Assembly (NCBI GenBank): GCA_021816625.1
Contig: JAKAXM010000006.1
Location: 33,993 to 97,992, forward strand
DNA length: 64,000 nucleotides
Reading direction: 5' to 3'
DNA from: Pseudomonadota bacterium
GTDB lineage: Bacteria; Pseudomonadota; Gammaproteobacteria; Acidiferrobacterales; Acidiferrobacteraceae
Shown: in pieces, positions 17,845 through 26,508 of the stretch
Numbering within the stretch: position 1 is the first letter of the stretch
How the letters are laid out: each line of letters opens with the position of its first letter
Program-made: the position numbers and the translations under genes
Notes under the pieces: model-generated
Databases searched by the model: none
Seen by the model: the letters and a program-made list of their open reading frames with translations, nothing else
What the model was told of the DNA's origin: nothing

Positions 17845-18595
17845 GACGCCCCCAAAACCTGAAAAACCCCTCATCAAAAGAAAACCTCCCGCCGTGCGCC
17901 CCGGCATTGCCGCCCCCGAAGGAGGGCTGTCGCGCGAGGCCTGGAAGATCTTCCAGATCATGGCCGAGTTCGTCGAGGGCTTCGAGGCCCTGGCACAGAT
18001 CCGCCCATCGGTCAGCATCTTCGGGTCGGCCCGCATCGCGCCCGACCACCCGTATTTCACATTGGCGGAAGATGTCGCCCGCAAACTGTCGGACGCGGGA
18101 TTTAGCGTCGTAAGCGGCGGCGGCCCGGGCATCATGGAGGCCGCGAACAAGGGCGCCTATGCCGGGCCGTCGCCCAGCGTGGGCCTCAACATACGTCTAC
18201 CCCACGAGCAAGCGGGAAACCCCTACCAGGATATCCGGCTGACCTTTCAGCACTTCTTTGCCCGCAAGGTGATGTTCGTGAAGTATGCCACAGCCTACGT
18301 GGTCATGCCCGGCGGCTTTGGCACCCTAGACGAGCTCATGGAGATCCTGACGCTTGTGCAGACCGGCAAGAGCCGTCGCATCCCGATCATCCTGGTCCAT
18401 AGCCCCTTCTGGGCAGGACTTACCGACTGGTTCCGGACGACGATGATCGCCGACGGGGTCATCGATGAGCGCGACATGGAGCTGTTCGTAACCCTCGACC
18501 GGCCTGAAGAGATCATCGACGCCATCTTTCGTTACTACGAGTTGAGCGGCTTCGAGCCTTCCGAAGAGGAAAAGGAGATCCAGCTCAACCTGTAG
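17843..18595 (+). CDS. LOG family (lysine-decarboxylase-like) nucleotide phosphoribohydrolase
   Basis: A 250-residue Rossmann-fold protein with the LOG signatures SGGGPGIMEAANKGA (about residues 92-106) and PGGFGTLDELME (about 155-166). These enzymes hydrolyse nucleoside 5'-monophosphates to base and ribose-5-phosphate, and some make cytokinins. The first 35 residues are Pro/Lys-rich and probably flexible. The start codon shares bases with the divergent polA start (CATG at 17842-17845), and no strong ribosome binding site is seen, so the start is uncertain. The next gene is thrB, 18 bp away. Confidence 0.85.
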   Translation: MTPPKPEKPLIKRKPPAVRPGIAAPEGGLSREAWKIFQIMAEFVEGFEALAQIRPSVSIFGSARIAPDHPYFTLAEDVARKLSDAGFSVVSGGGPGIMEAANKGAYAGPSPSVGLNIRLPHEQAGNPYQDIRLTFQHFFARKVMFVKYATAYVVMPGGFGTLDELMEILTLVQTGKSRRIPIILVHSPFWAGLTDWFRTTMIADGVIDERDMELFVTLDRPEEIIDAIFRYYELSGFEPSEEEKEIQLNL

Positions 18596-18613
18596 CCGGG
18601 GAGCGGGCGGCGC

Positions 18614-19573
18614 ATGTCAGTCTTTACACGCATAGAAGAAACGGAACTCGTAGCCTTTTTGAACGGCTATGCGATCGGTACGCTACGCTCGTTCACCGGT
18701 ATCGAGAGCGGGATCGAAAACACGAACTACTTTGTCTCGACGACCGGCGGGGAGTACGTACTCACATTATTTGAGACCGTGGATCCCCACGAGCTGCCCT
18801 TTTTCCTGGATCTGATGGCCTACCTGGCCGAACAGGGCATCCCTTGCGCCCACCCCGTGCGCCCGCAGTCGGGGAGCTATATCGGGACCTTGCACGGCAA
18901 ACCGGCGGCGCTCGTCATGCGCCTTTATGGACGCTCGGTGACCGCGCCCACCGCGGCGCAGTGCGCGGCCATCGGGGCCGTGCTCGCGCAACTACACGTG
19001 GCCGGCAAAGGCTTCGGGCGCAGCCGCCCCAATCCGCGCGGACCGCATTGGTGGCGGGCGACCGCCGAGCGTCTGAAGGGCCATCTGGATGCGGCCGACA
19101 GCGCCTTGCTTGCCGAGGAGCTGCGCTTTCAGGGTCTCTACCGCTTTGCCGACCTCCCGCGGGGTATCATCCATGCCGACTTATTTCGGGACAACGCCCT
19201 GCTCGATGGCGACCGCCTGGCGGGGGTCATCGACTTCTACTATGCCTGTTCCGACACCTGGCTCTACGACCTCGCGATCACGGTAAACGACTGGGCGAGC
19301 ACCGAAACCGGGGCGCTCGACCTTACGCGGGCACAGGCGCTCGTGACCGCCTACCAGTCGGTGCGGCCGCTGACGAGCATAGAGCGCGGGGCCTGGCCGG
19401 TCATGTTACGCGGCGCCGCTTTGCGTTTCTGGCTGTCGCGCCTCACCGATCTCCACTTCCCAAGGGCCGGCGAGCTGACGCACACTAAAGACCCGCTCGT
19501 CTTCGCGCGCATACTGCGGGAACGCCGACGGGAGACACCCCGGCTGCGCGCCCTGTGGCGCCCGGGACCGTAG
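18614..19573 (+). CDS. thrB: Homoserine kinase (ThrB2, APH-fold)
   Basis: Phosphorylates homoserine in threonine synthesis. The 319-residue protein has an aminoglycoside phosphotransferase-type kinase fold: an N-terminal lobe with 'GIESGIENTNYFV', the catalytic loop IIHADLFRDN (about residues 187-196) and metal-binding VIDFYYAC (about 207-214). This is the standard type in beta- and gammaproteobacteria and is often near polA. GGGGAGCGGG precedes ATG 18614. Confidence 0.9.
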   Translation: MSVFTRIEETELVAFLNGYAIGTLRSFTGIESGIENTNYFVSTTGGEYVLTLFETVDPHELPFFLDLMAYLAEQGIPCAHPVRPQSGSYIGTLHGKPAALVMRLYGRSVTAPTAAQCAAIGAVLAQLHVAGKGFGRSRPNPRGPHWWRATAERLKGHLDAADSALLAEELRFQGLYRFADLPRGIIHADLFRDNALLDGDRLAGVIDFYYACSDTWLYDLAITVNDWASTETGALDLTRAQALVTAYQSVRPLTSIERGAWPVMLRGAALRFWLSRLTDLHFPRAGELTHTKDPLVFARILRERRRETPRLRALWRPGP

Positions 19574-19616
19574 CGGATCGGGAGCGTGTAGGTACACGGA
19601 GCGGAGACCTGAAACC

Positions 19617-20357
19617 ATGAACAAGGATGTGTCACAAGCATTGACGGGGATTGCGCGCGCTTACGGGCTCATGGCGGCGGACGCCGTATTTTGGAGCGGG
19701 GTCACGGTACTCTATCTGGGCTGGGCGGCGATCCTGCTGCGACTCCCCTTCGTGGGCGAGGTGTTGCTCGTCTTAGTGACCCCCGCGGCGGCGGCCGGTG
19801 TGCTGCGCGAGGCCGACACGCCGCGCCCCGGGCGGCCCTTCTGGCCCCGGGCGGGTCAGGTCTTGGTGGGCGCCCTGCGCGATCATGATCTCGCGCTCCC
19901 GGTCATGAGCGTGGCTACCATCGCCCTCGGCGCCTGGGTCTTCGTGACGGTGCTTGCGATGATTTTGGGTATCGACGGTCTTACGCTGAGCGGCATCTTT
20001 GCCTACCGGACGCCGGTCGCAAGGCTTTTCACCGGCCTTTTGCTGTTGCTCTTCTGGGCCACCGAGACGGGCCTCGTCATGACCGCCCTCTATGTCCTAG
20101 CCGGCATCGTGCGGGGCGGACTGAGGCCGGTCGCCGCCCTCGAGTACGCCCTCGACCGGTGGCGTGAACAGCCCGTTCTAATCGCCCTGCAGGGCGCGCT
20201 GCTGGTCTTGCCCCTCATCCTGGCCTTCTACGCGGGGGCTTGGCTCAGCGCGGCCGTGGCCTTTGCGACCCTGATCCCGCTCAATCTTGCGGTCTCGGTC
20301 TGCCATGGCGGACTCAAAGGCACGGCAGCACCCTCACGGAGCCCCCTTGGTACGTGA
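19617..20357 (+). CDS. Multi-pass membrane protein (BPSS1780-like)
   Basis: A 246-residue protein with about six transmembrane helices (roughly 20-60, 95-125, 135-165, 190-215, 215-235) and short loops. The combination of thrB followed by a membrane protein of this size is common in proteobacteria, where it is catalogued as BPSS1780 family; function unknown. GGAG sits 13 bases before ATG 19617. Its 3' end overlaps the convergent GGDEF gene by 24 bp. Confidence 0.65.
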   Translation: MNKDVSQALTGIARAYGLMAADAVFWSGVTVLYLGWAAILLRLPFVGEVLLVLVTPAAAAGVLREADTPRPGRPFWPRAGQVLVGALRDHDLALPVMSVATIALGAWVFVTVLAMILGIDGLTLSGIFAYRTPVARLFTGLLLLLFWATETGLVMTALYVLAGIVRGGLRPVAALEYALDRWREQPVLIALQGALLVLPLILAFYAGAWLSAAVAFATLIPLNLAVSVCHGGLKGTAAPSRSPLGT

Positions 20358-21089
20358 GGCCTTGTGGGCGCGGACCTGATTGCCGCCCGCCTCCTGCGCG
20401 GCCCGCAGCGCCTCGTGGGCGTTCCCGAGGAAGCGCTCCAAGTCCTGACCGCGGCCGAATTCGGCGACGCCTGCACTCAAGGTGAGCGCGGCCTCCTCCC
20501 CCTTCAAGGGAAGGGGCGCCGCCGCGAGCGCCGAGCGTAGCCGTTCGGCGACCAGCAAACCTTGCTCGGCCTGGGTCTGAGGGAGTACGACCAGGAAGTC
20601 GCGGTCGTCGTAACGCCCCAGACGGTCCGGCAGCCGCAGGGTCTCCCCGAGCACGGCCGAGACCGCCTCCAAGACCGTGCCTTGAACCTCGGCGCCCAAG
20701 CGGTCGGTCAGCTGATCGATGCCATCCACGGAGAGACTCACGAGTGCCAAGGGCGTGCCGTAACGTTGCGACTGGGCCATGGCCTCGATCAGGCTCGAGG
20801 TAATGCCGCGGCGATTGAGGGTGCGCGTCACCTCGTCAACGAAGCCCGTTGGGCCGCCGGGATCGGCCGCCGGCATGGGTTTGGCGCGCACGATGCGTGC
20901 GGTCAGGGCATGGACCAGGGCGGCGAGGGCCGCAGCCTCCAGGATGGCGAAGAGCCACCACAGGTCCGGCCATAGGTGGCTCAGACCGATGGCGAGCGCC
21001 CCCAGCGCCAGGGCCAGACCACCCACCAGACCGAGGAAGGGCTTGCGCCGCAAGGCGCCCTGCTTGTTCAGGAAAAAAAACGGATTCAC
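20334..21089 (-). CDS. GGDEF-fold protein with degenerate active site and retained I-site
   Basis: A 251-residue protein with two transmembrane helices (about 17-38 and 41-62), a short linker and a GGDEF domain (about 80-240). The linker and domain start 'FVDEVTRTLNRRG' are canonical. The catalytic GGDEF signature reads DDRDF at 161-165, so diguanylate cyclase activity is unlikely. Five residues upstream, the inhibitory-site motif RxxD is kept (Arg152, Asp155), so it may be a membrane c-di-GMP receptor. The downstream 'LSAGVAEF' strand is normal. Confidence 0.8.
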   Translation of the reverse strand: MNPFFFLNKQGALRRKPFLGLVGGLALALGALAIGLSHLWPDLWWLFAILEAAALAALVHALTARIVRAKPMPAADPGGPTGFVDEVTRTLNRRGITSSLIEAMAQSQRYGTPLALVSLSVDGIDQLTDRLGAEVQGTVLEAVSAVLGETLRLPDRLGRYDDRDFLVVLPQTQAEQGLLVAERLRSALAAAPLPLKGEEAALTLSAGVAEFGRGQDLERFLGNAHEALRAAQEAGGNQVRAHKASRTKGAP

Positions 21090-21165
21090 GACGGCCCCAT
21101 CCCGAGCTCTGTAAAATTTATCCCTAGACTATAGGCGGCCGCCGCGACGGTTTCCAATCCACCCC

Positions 21166-23292
21166 TTACAAAACTTTGAGGCCCGCGTAGGCCAGTACGA
21201 GCCATTTGACGCCCGCGCCGGCAAAGCGCACCTGGACCCGCGCGTGCTCGCCGCTTCCCTCGCTGTCTACGATCACGCCTTCACCAAAGGTGGCATGGGC
21301 CACCCGCCCACCCACCTGCGGCCCGGCGAGCGCCGTGGACGCCGGTCGCGCGATCTCGCCGCTAAACCGCGGGCGAACATGATCGAGCAGCCCGTCTGGG
21401 ATCTCCATCAGGAACCGGGAGGGAGGCGAATAGCGGTCCTCTCCATGGATGCGCCGGGTCTCGGCGTAGGTGAGCGTCAGGGCGCGCATCGCGCGCGTTA
21501 TCCCAACGTAACAAAGCCTGCGCTCCTCCTCGAGACGGGTCTCATCGTACAAGGAGCGTTCGTGGGGAAACAGCCCCTCCTCGAGACCCGTAAGGAAGAC
21601 CACCGGGAATTCCAGGCCCTTGGCGGCATGCAAGGTCATGAGCTGGACCGAATCCTGGCCCTCCCCGGCCTGGCCCTCCCCGGCCTCCAGGGCGGCATGG
21701 GCCAGGAACTCGAGTACCGGTTGGCCTTCGTGCTCCTCGGCCATGAAGAACCGCGCCGCCGAGGCCAGTTCTTCGAGGTTCTCGCTGCGCGCCTCGCCCC
21801 GCTCGCGCCCCTCTTCTCGGTAAAAGTCGAGCAGACCCGCACCTTTCGTTATGGTGTCGACCATGACGTCAAGGGGGGCCTGGGCGCTATCGGCGGCCAA
21901 TCGCTCGATCAAGGCCACGAAGCCGCGCACGGCCGCGGCCGCCCGGCCGGCGAGGCCACCGGCGCCGCTCAAGGCGAGCGCCGCCGTCCAAAGGGATACC
22001 CCCGCACCGCGCGCCTGAGCGCGCAGGGCGTCAACGGTACGCGCCCCGATGCCGCGGGTCGGGACGTTCACCACCCGCTCGAAGGCGGTATCGTCGTGGC
22101 GGTTCATGATGAGGCGCAGGTAAGCGAGCGCGTCTTTGATCTCGGCGCGATCGAAGAAACGCAGCCCCCCATACACCCGGTAGGGTATGCCGGCCCGTAC
22201 AAGCAACTCCTCGAAGAGCCGCGACTGCGCGTTGGAACGGTACAAGATAGCCACGTCGCGGGGCCGCGCCTCTTCGCTCAAGAGCTTGCGTATGCGTTCA
22301 ACCACGAACTGGGCCTCGTCGACCCCGCTGTAGGCGGCGTAGACGGCAACCGGGGCCCCTTCCTGGCCGGCCGTCCACAAGGTCTTGCCGAGCCGCTTAG
22401 CGTTATGGGAGATAACGGCGTTGGCGGCCTCGAGAATACGGCCGGTGGAGCGGTAATTCTGTTCGAGCCGTATGGTCTTCGTGCCCGGGAAATCGCGTTC
22501 GAAGCGCAGGATGTTCTCGATCTCGGCCCCGCGCCAGCCGTAAATGGATTGATCATCGTCGCCCACCACGAACAGGTGACCCCCGCCCCCGAAGAGGCGC
22601 AGCCACTCGTACTGGACGGCGTTGGTGTCCTGGAATTCGTCGACCAGTACGTGCTGGAACCGCCGCTGGTAGTGCGCGCGGATGGCGGGTTGGTCGCGCA
22701 TGATCTCGAGGGTCGCCAACAAGAGTTCCGCGAAGTCCACGAGACCCTGATCCCGGCACAGGGTTTCATAGGCGGCGTAGACCTGCTGAAGGGCCCGCTG
22801 GGTGGGATCGGCGGTGGCCGCCAGCTGCTTGGCGCGCCGTCCGGCATCCTTGTGCCCGTTGATGAAAGACTGCACGAGCCGGGGCGGGTAGCGCGACTCG
22901 TCTAGGGCCTGGGCGCGCAGTATGCGCTTGATCAGGCGCTGCTGATCGTCGCTGTCGATGATCTGAAAGGCCTCAGGGAGCTTGGCCTCGCGGAAATGGC
23001 TGCGCAAAAATCGGTGCGACAGTCCATGAAAGGTGCCGATCCATAGGCCGGTCACCGGTTGGCGCAAGAGGTGCTCTAGGCGCCGGCGCATTTCGGCGGC
23101 CGCCTTGTTCGTGAAGGTCACAGCCACGAAACCGAAGGGCGAGGCGCCCTGATCCACGAGCCATGCGATGCGCTGGGTGAGGACCCGGGTCTTGCCACTG
23201 CCGGCGCCGGCGAGGATGCGCATCGGCCCCGCCGGTGCGATGACGGCCGCGCGCTGGGCCTCGTTTAGGCCATCGACAAAGGGGGATTCCAT
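21166..23292 (-). CDS. uvrD: DNA helicase II (UvrD/Rep family)
   Basis: A 3'-5' SF1A helicase for excision and mismatch repair, 708 residues from ATG 23292. Visible motifs are Q-motif 'LNEAQRAAV', I AGAGSGKT (28-35), Ia 'FVAVTFTNKAAAEM', II VDEFQDTN, III 'FVVGDDDQSIYGWRGA', IV 'LEQNYRST', V 'LMTLHAAKGLEFPVV' and VI 'RRLCYVGITRA'. The C-terminal 'HATFGEGVIVDSEG' Tudor-like segment separates UvrD/PcrA from Rep. The C-terminal linker is somewhat short. Confidence 0.92.
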   Translation of the reverse strand: MESPFVDGLNEAQRAAVIAPAGPMRILAGAGSGKTRVLTQRIAWLVDQGASPFGFVAVTFTNKAAAEMRRRLEHLLRQPVTGLWIGTFHGLSHRFLRSHFREAKLPEAFQIIDSDDQQRLIKRILRAQALDESRYPPRLVQSFINGHKDAGRRAKQLAATADPTQRALQQVYAAYETLCRDQGLVDFAELLLATLEIMRDQPAIRAHYQRRFQHVLVDEFQDTNAVQYEWLRLFGGGGHLFVVGDDDQSIYGWRGAEIENILRFERDFPGTKTIRLEQNYRSTGRILEAANAVISHNAKRLGKTLWTAGQEGAPVAVYAAYSGVDEAQFVVERIRKLLSEEARPRDVAILYRSNAQSRLFEELLVRAGIPYRVYGGLRFFDRAEIKDALAYLRLIMNRHDDTAFERVVNVPTRGIGARTVDALRAQARGAGVSLWTAALALSGAGGLAGRAAAAVRGFVALIERLAADSAQAPLDVMVDTITKGAGLLDFYREEGRERGEARSENLEELASAARFFMAEEHEGQPVLEFLAHAALEAGEGQAGEGQDSVQLMTLHAAKGLEFPVVFLTGLEEGLFPHERSLYDETRLEEERRLCYVGITRAMRALTLTYAETRRIHGEDRYSPPSRFLMEIPDGLLDHVRPRFSGEIARPASTALAGPQVGGRVAHATFGEGVIVDSEGSGEHARVQVRFAGAGVKWLVLAYAGLKVL

Positions 23293-23417
23293 GGCGCGAG
23301 TGTACCTTAGGCCCGCGCGCGCGCGAAACCCGATCCGGCACGGTCTCGCTTGTCGGCGCGCATTGCAATGATGGGCCAAGTCGTGTCAACTAGAAGACCT
23401 GTGCACGGGAGCACGTG

Positions 23418-23804
23418 ATGGACGAAATCAACGGTTTCGATCTCCATGCCGCCTGGATCCGGCGGGCCCAGACCGACCTCCGCGCCTTCCTCGAAGCCCT
23501 CGCCACGCGGCTTGAGGGCGCTCTGCCCGGACATGTGGAGGTTGAGCGTAAACGCGACGGCCTCTTCACGGCGAGCCGCCACGTGACCGCCATTACGGTA
23601 CGTACCGACGGAGGACGCTACATTCTCGAGGCCCAGGGCCCCGACATCCACACGGCGCGCCAACATGAGGTGCGCGGCGTCGTCCTGAAGTCCGAGACCC
23701 TACCCCTCGATCAATGGCTCACGGCCCTGGAAGAGGAACTCACGCGGCTTGCCGGCACGCTGCAGGGGGCCCGCGGCGTGTTGCAAGACTTTCTGACATC
23801 CTAA
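23418..23804 (+). CDS. Small conserved-looking protein, first gene of the ybjQ-pspA operon
   Basis: A 128-residue soluble protein of unknown family: an N-terminal helix (about 8-32), a central beta-sheet region with 'HVEVERKRDGLF' and 'ITVRTDGGRYILEA', then a C-terminal amphipathic helix. No signal peptide, metal motif or catalytic motif is seen. It lies 10 bp upstream of the first YbjQ-like gene in a tight four-gene operon ending in pspA, which suggests an envelope-stress role (inference). ATG 23418 is preceded by CGGGAG; a GTG one codon upstream is also possible. Confidence 0.7.
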   Translation: MDEINGFDLHAAWIRRAQTDLRAFLEALATRLEGALPGHVEVERKRDGLFTASRHVTAITVRTDGGRYILEAQGPDIHTARQHEVRGVVLKSETLPLDQWLTALEEELTRLAGTLQGARGVLQDFLTS

Positions 23805-23814
23805 GGAGCCCGCC

Positions 23815-24714
23815 ATGCCTTTATTCCGACCCCCGGGAAGCAGCAACAACGGCGACGGCGGGTCGATCGCGCGCCAAGCGGCCTGGAACGAGGCGCTCGC
23901 CCACAGCACCGTACCGGGATTCGTGAAGGACCGCCTGGCCCAGACCGTGGCCGGGACCCGGCCCTGGGTAACGACCGCCGGACCCGCCGGACTGCTGGCA
24001 CAGCGCAGCCATGGCATACGGCCGCTCGGGCTCGTATCGGGCAACTGCTGGTTTCACTTCGGCTATTCCTGGACGCGCGGACACTACGAGGGCTGGCACA
24101 CCGCCATCGACCGGCTGCGGCTGGAGGCCGCGCTCATGGGGGCCAACGCGGTCGTGGACGTGACGATGCGGGTGCGCCGGATGCCAGGCACCGAGAACGA
24201 GAGCCACATGGACTATGCGGTCATGGGCACAGCGGTGCGGCTGGAGGGCCTCCCCGAATCGGCAAACCCGGCGCTGGCCACGGTCTCGGCCCTCGAATTC
24301 GCACGGCTCCTCGAGGCCGGGATCGTGCCGGTGGGCATCGCCATCGGGGCCCACTATGACTGGCTCGCGCTGCCGGGGGGCGTTACGCCGGGCGCGGCGA
24401 CCTTCTGGAACCAAGAGATCACACCGCTGTCGACCTTCCTGACCCAGGTGCGGCGCCGGGCGCTCCAGGAGTTACGTGACGACGGGACGCGGCTCGGCAG
24501 TGGCGTACTCGCCCATACTCAGCATACCGAGCTCTATGCTATCGAGCCTGACGAGAACAACCCCTACCCGCGCTTTCTGGCACGCTACATCGCCATAGGC
24601 ACGGCCATCCTACACGACAGCCGCAGCCGGCGGCAGTTTGGCGTGCGCCCTGTCATGAGCGTAAGCGACAGCGGGCGCCTCGGCGTAACCGATACCACAA
24701 GAGAGGTCCTGTGA
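23815..24714 (+). CDS. Double YbjQ-like domain protein (I)
   Basis: A 299-residue cytosolic protein with two divergent copies of the YbjQ-like (PF01906, 'heavy-metal-binding') fold. Copy one spans about 60-145 ('LGLVSGNCWFHF', then 'EAALMGANAVVDVTMRV' and 'YAVMGTAV'). Copy two spans about 155-265 ('PVGIAIGAHYDW', 'ARYIAIGTAI'). YbjQ proteins form pentamers and have no settled function. A Ser/Asn/Gly-rich N-terminus precedes the domains. AAGGAG lies before ATG 23815, and the stop overlaps a possible GTG start of the next gene. Confidence 0.7.
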   Translation: MPLFRPPGSSNNGDGGSIARQAAWNEALAHSTVPGFVKDRLAQTVAGTRPWVTTAGPAGLLAQRSHGIRPLGLVSGNCWFHFGYSWTRGHYEGWHTAIDRLRLEAALMGANAVVDVTMRVRRMPGTENESHMDYAVMGTAVRLEGLPESANPALATVSALEFARLLEAGIVPVGIAIGAHYDWLALPGGVTPGAATFWNQEITPLSTFLTQVRRRALQELRDDGTRLGSGVLAHTQHTELYAIEPDENNPYPRFLARYIAIGTAILHDSRSRRQFGVRPVMSVSDSGRLGVTDTTREVL

Positions 24715-24716
24715 CG

Positions 24717-25541
24717 ATGAGCGAGACCGTAGAAGGACTGCCCCAACACGCCCGTGAGCGCCTCCAGGGCCTGCGGGACACCAGCCGTCGGGGCGGGATT
24801 TTCACATCGGATTTTTCCGTAAACGAATTCCTGATGGTCGGCGAGGCCGGTTTCGAACCCCTGGGGCTTGTGGTCGGGTCCTGCATCTACCACACCGGCA
24901 TCCAATACGCAGGCTGGGCACGGAACCAGGAGATGGCGGTCCTGTCACAAGCTATGTACGAGGCACGCGAACTCGCCATGACGCGCATGGAACAAGAGGC
25001 GCAGTCCTTGTCCGCCGATGGCGTCGTGGGCGTGCGCCTCGAGGTCAAGCGCATGGACTGGGACAAGGACATCCTGGAGTTCCTGGCCATAGGGACGGCC
25101 ATCGCCCACGCGAAGGGCCACCCAGGTTTCAAGGGGCCGGCAGGCAAGCCCTTCACCTCTGACCTGTCGGGACAGGATCTGTGGATGCTATTGCAATCGG
25201 GATACCGCCCGCTGGCCTTGGTCATGGGGTCCTGCGTCTATCACGTTGCGCACCAGGGAATGTTCCAGTCTCTTGGTAACGTCGGACGCAACGTCGAGAT
25301 GCCGCTCTTTACACAAGCCCTCTACGACGCCCGCGAGCTCGCCATGGAGCGGATGCAGCAGGAAGCCAAGGAGGCGGGCGCCGAGGGCGTGGTAGCCATG
25401 CAGCTCCACGAGGGCTCCCACAACTGGCAACCGCACGTGATCGAATTCTTTGCGATCGGGACCGCCGTGAAACCAATCGAGGATGCAGCCATCATCCCCG
25501 AGCGCCTGGTTCCGCAGATCGTCATCCCCGTAAACGATTAG
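24717..25541 (+). CDS. Double YbjQ-like domain protein (II)
   Basis: A 274-residue protein made of two tandem YbjQ-like domains that closely resemble each other: 'PLGLVVGSCIYH'...'ARELAMTRMEQEA'...'GVVGVRLEV'...'EFLAIGTAI' (about 45-130), and 'PLALVMGSCVYH'...'ARELAMERMQQEA'...'GVVAMQLHE'...'EFFAIGTAV' (about 165-255). An internal duplication is therefore clear. The two copies match each other better than either matches the copies in the preceding protein. Start: ATG 24717, with GTG 24711 (overlapping the upstream TGA as GTGA) as alternative. PspA follows 11 bp later. Confidence 0.72.
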   Translation: MSETVEGLPQHARERLQGLRDTSRRGGIFTSDFSVNEFLMVGEAGFEPLGLVVGSCIYHTGIQYAGWARNQEMAVLSQAMYEARELAMTRMEQEAQSLSADGVVGVRLEVKRMDWDKDILEFLAIGTAIAHAKGHPGFKGPAGKPFTSDLSGQDLWMLLQSGYRPLALVMGSCVYHVAHQGMFQSLGNVGRNVEMPLFTQALYDARELAMERMQQEAKEAGAEGVVAMQLHEGSHNWQPHVIEFFAIGTAVKPIEDAAIIPERLVPQIVIPVND

Positions 25542-25552
25542 GGAGGTAGTCC

Positions 25553-26257
25553 ATGAGTCTCTTAAAGCGTGCCACGGAAATCATAGAGGCCAAATTCAAT
25601 AAGCTCATGAATGCGGCGGAGGACCCCAACGAGACCTTGGATCTGTCCTACGAAAAGATGCTCGCGGGACTTCAGGAGACCCGCCGGCACCTCGCAGATG
25701 TAGTGACCGAACAAAAGGTCCTGGAACAACAGATGGAGGCGGCTAAATCCGAGATCGCTCGCCATGAGGCCGACGCGAAGCTTGCCCTGGGCGCCAATCG
25801 CGAGGACCTGGCGCGCGCCGCGCTGACCCAAAAGCAAACGGCTACCGTGAAGCTCGCCTCGCTGACCGAGGCCCGCGACCACATTGCCGCCCAAGCGCAG
25901 AAGCTCGTCGAATACGAGCACAAGTTTCAAGACCGCATCGACGCCTTCCGGACACAAAAAGAGGTCCTAAAGAGCGAGTACGGCAGCGCCCAGGCCCAGG
26001 TCAAGGTCAACGAGTCGATGTCCGGGCTTAGCGAAAAGCTGGGCGGCATAGGCGAGAGCGTCCGCCGCGCCCAGGATAAGACCGCTCAGATGCAGGCGCG
26101 CGCCCAGGCGGTCGACACCTTGGCCGAGAGCGGCGTCCTAGACGATGGCGACGAGCGTTCGCAAGCCGAGCGGGAGCTTGAGCGGCTACGGTCAGGCAGC
26201 GCCGTCGACGCGGAGCTTGCGCGCCTAAAGAACGAGGTCGCGGGAAGCAAAAAGTAA
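25553..26257 (+). CDS. pspA: PspA/IM30 (ESCRT-III-like) membrane-stress protein
   Basis: A peripheral inner-membrane protein that stabilises damaged membrane. At 234 residues it is a long coiled coil with the PspA N-terminal amphipathic helix (SLLKRATEIIEAKFNKLMNAAEDP) and the 'DLSYEKMLAGLQETRRHLADV' hairpin start. GGGAGG precedes ATG 25553. No pspB, pspC or pspF is adjacent, so regulation is unlike the E. coli psp operon. It is the last gene of the operon with two YbjQ-like proteins. IM30/Vipp1 has an extra C-terminal helix not clearly seen here. Confidence 0.88.
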   Translation: MSLLKRATEIIEAKFNKLMNAAEDPNETLDLSYEKMLAGLQETRRHLADVVTEQKVLEQQMEAAKSEIARHEADAKLALGANREDLARAALTQKQTATVKLASLTEARDHIAAQAQKLVEYEHKFQDRIDAFRTQKEVLKSEYGSAQAQVKVNESMSGLSEKLGGIGESVRRAQDKTAQMQARAQAVDTLAESGVLDDGDERSQAERELERLRSGSAVDAELARLKNEVAGSKK

Positions 26258-26508
26258 GGCCGGGGTTTTGGGATACCGCGGAACCTGTTCACCCCCATTG
26301 ATGCCGGCGGCTCGGTGGCGGGACCGGGTCCTGATGAGCCCATCGCCATCGTTAGCGGACAGGACCGGGCATTATTGAGGTGATGGTGGCTAGTCCCGAA
26401 GGCCGTTGGGGTCGTGTGGGTATCACCGACGTCACGGGCCGTGGAAGCAAGGCCGCCTTGCGGACGATTCATCGGGGATTTTCTACCACTAGGCTCAAGT
26501 TGCGAGCC
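26258..26508. other. Intergenic stretch with no supported feature
   Basis: About 250 bp between pspA and the convergent GNAT gene. Short open frames exist on both strands, but none has a ribosome binding site or recognisable composition. I see no intrinsic terminator with a T-tract. Confidence 0.4.

Noticed and set aside
21244..22905. Long plus-strand open frame opposite uvrD
   Set aside because: Antisense shadow caused by high GC; uvrD has all helicase motifs.
23330..23350. GGCAC...CGCTTG upstream of the pspA operon as a sigma-54 promoter
   Set aside because: The spacing between the GG and GC elements is 9, not 10, and TTGC is not in place; no pspF-like activator is near.
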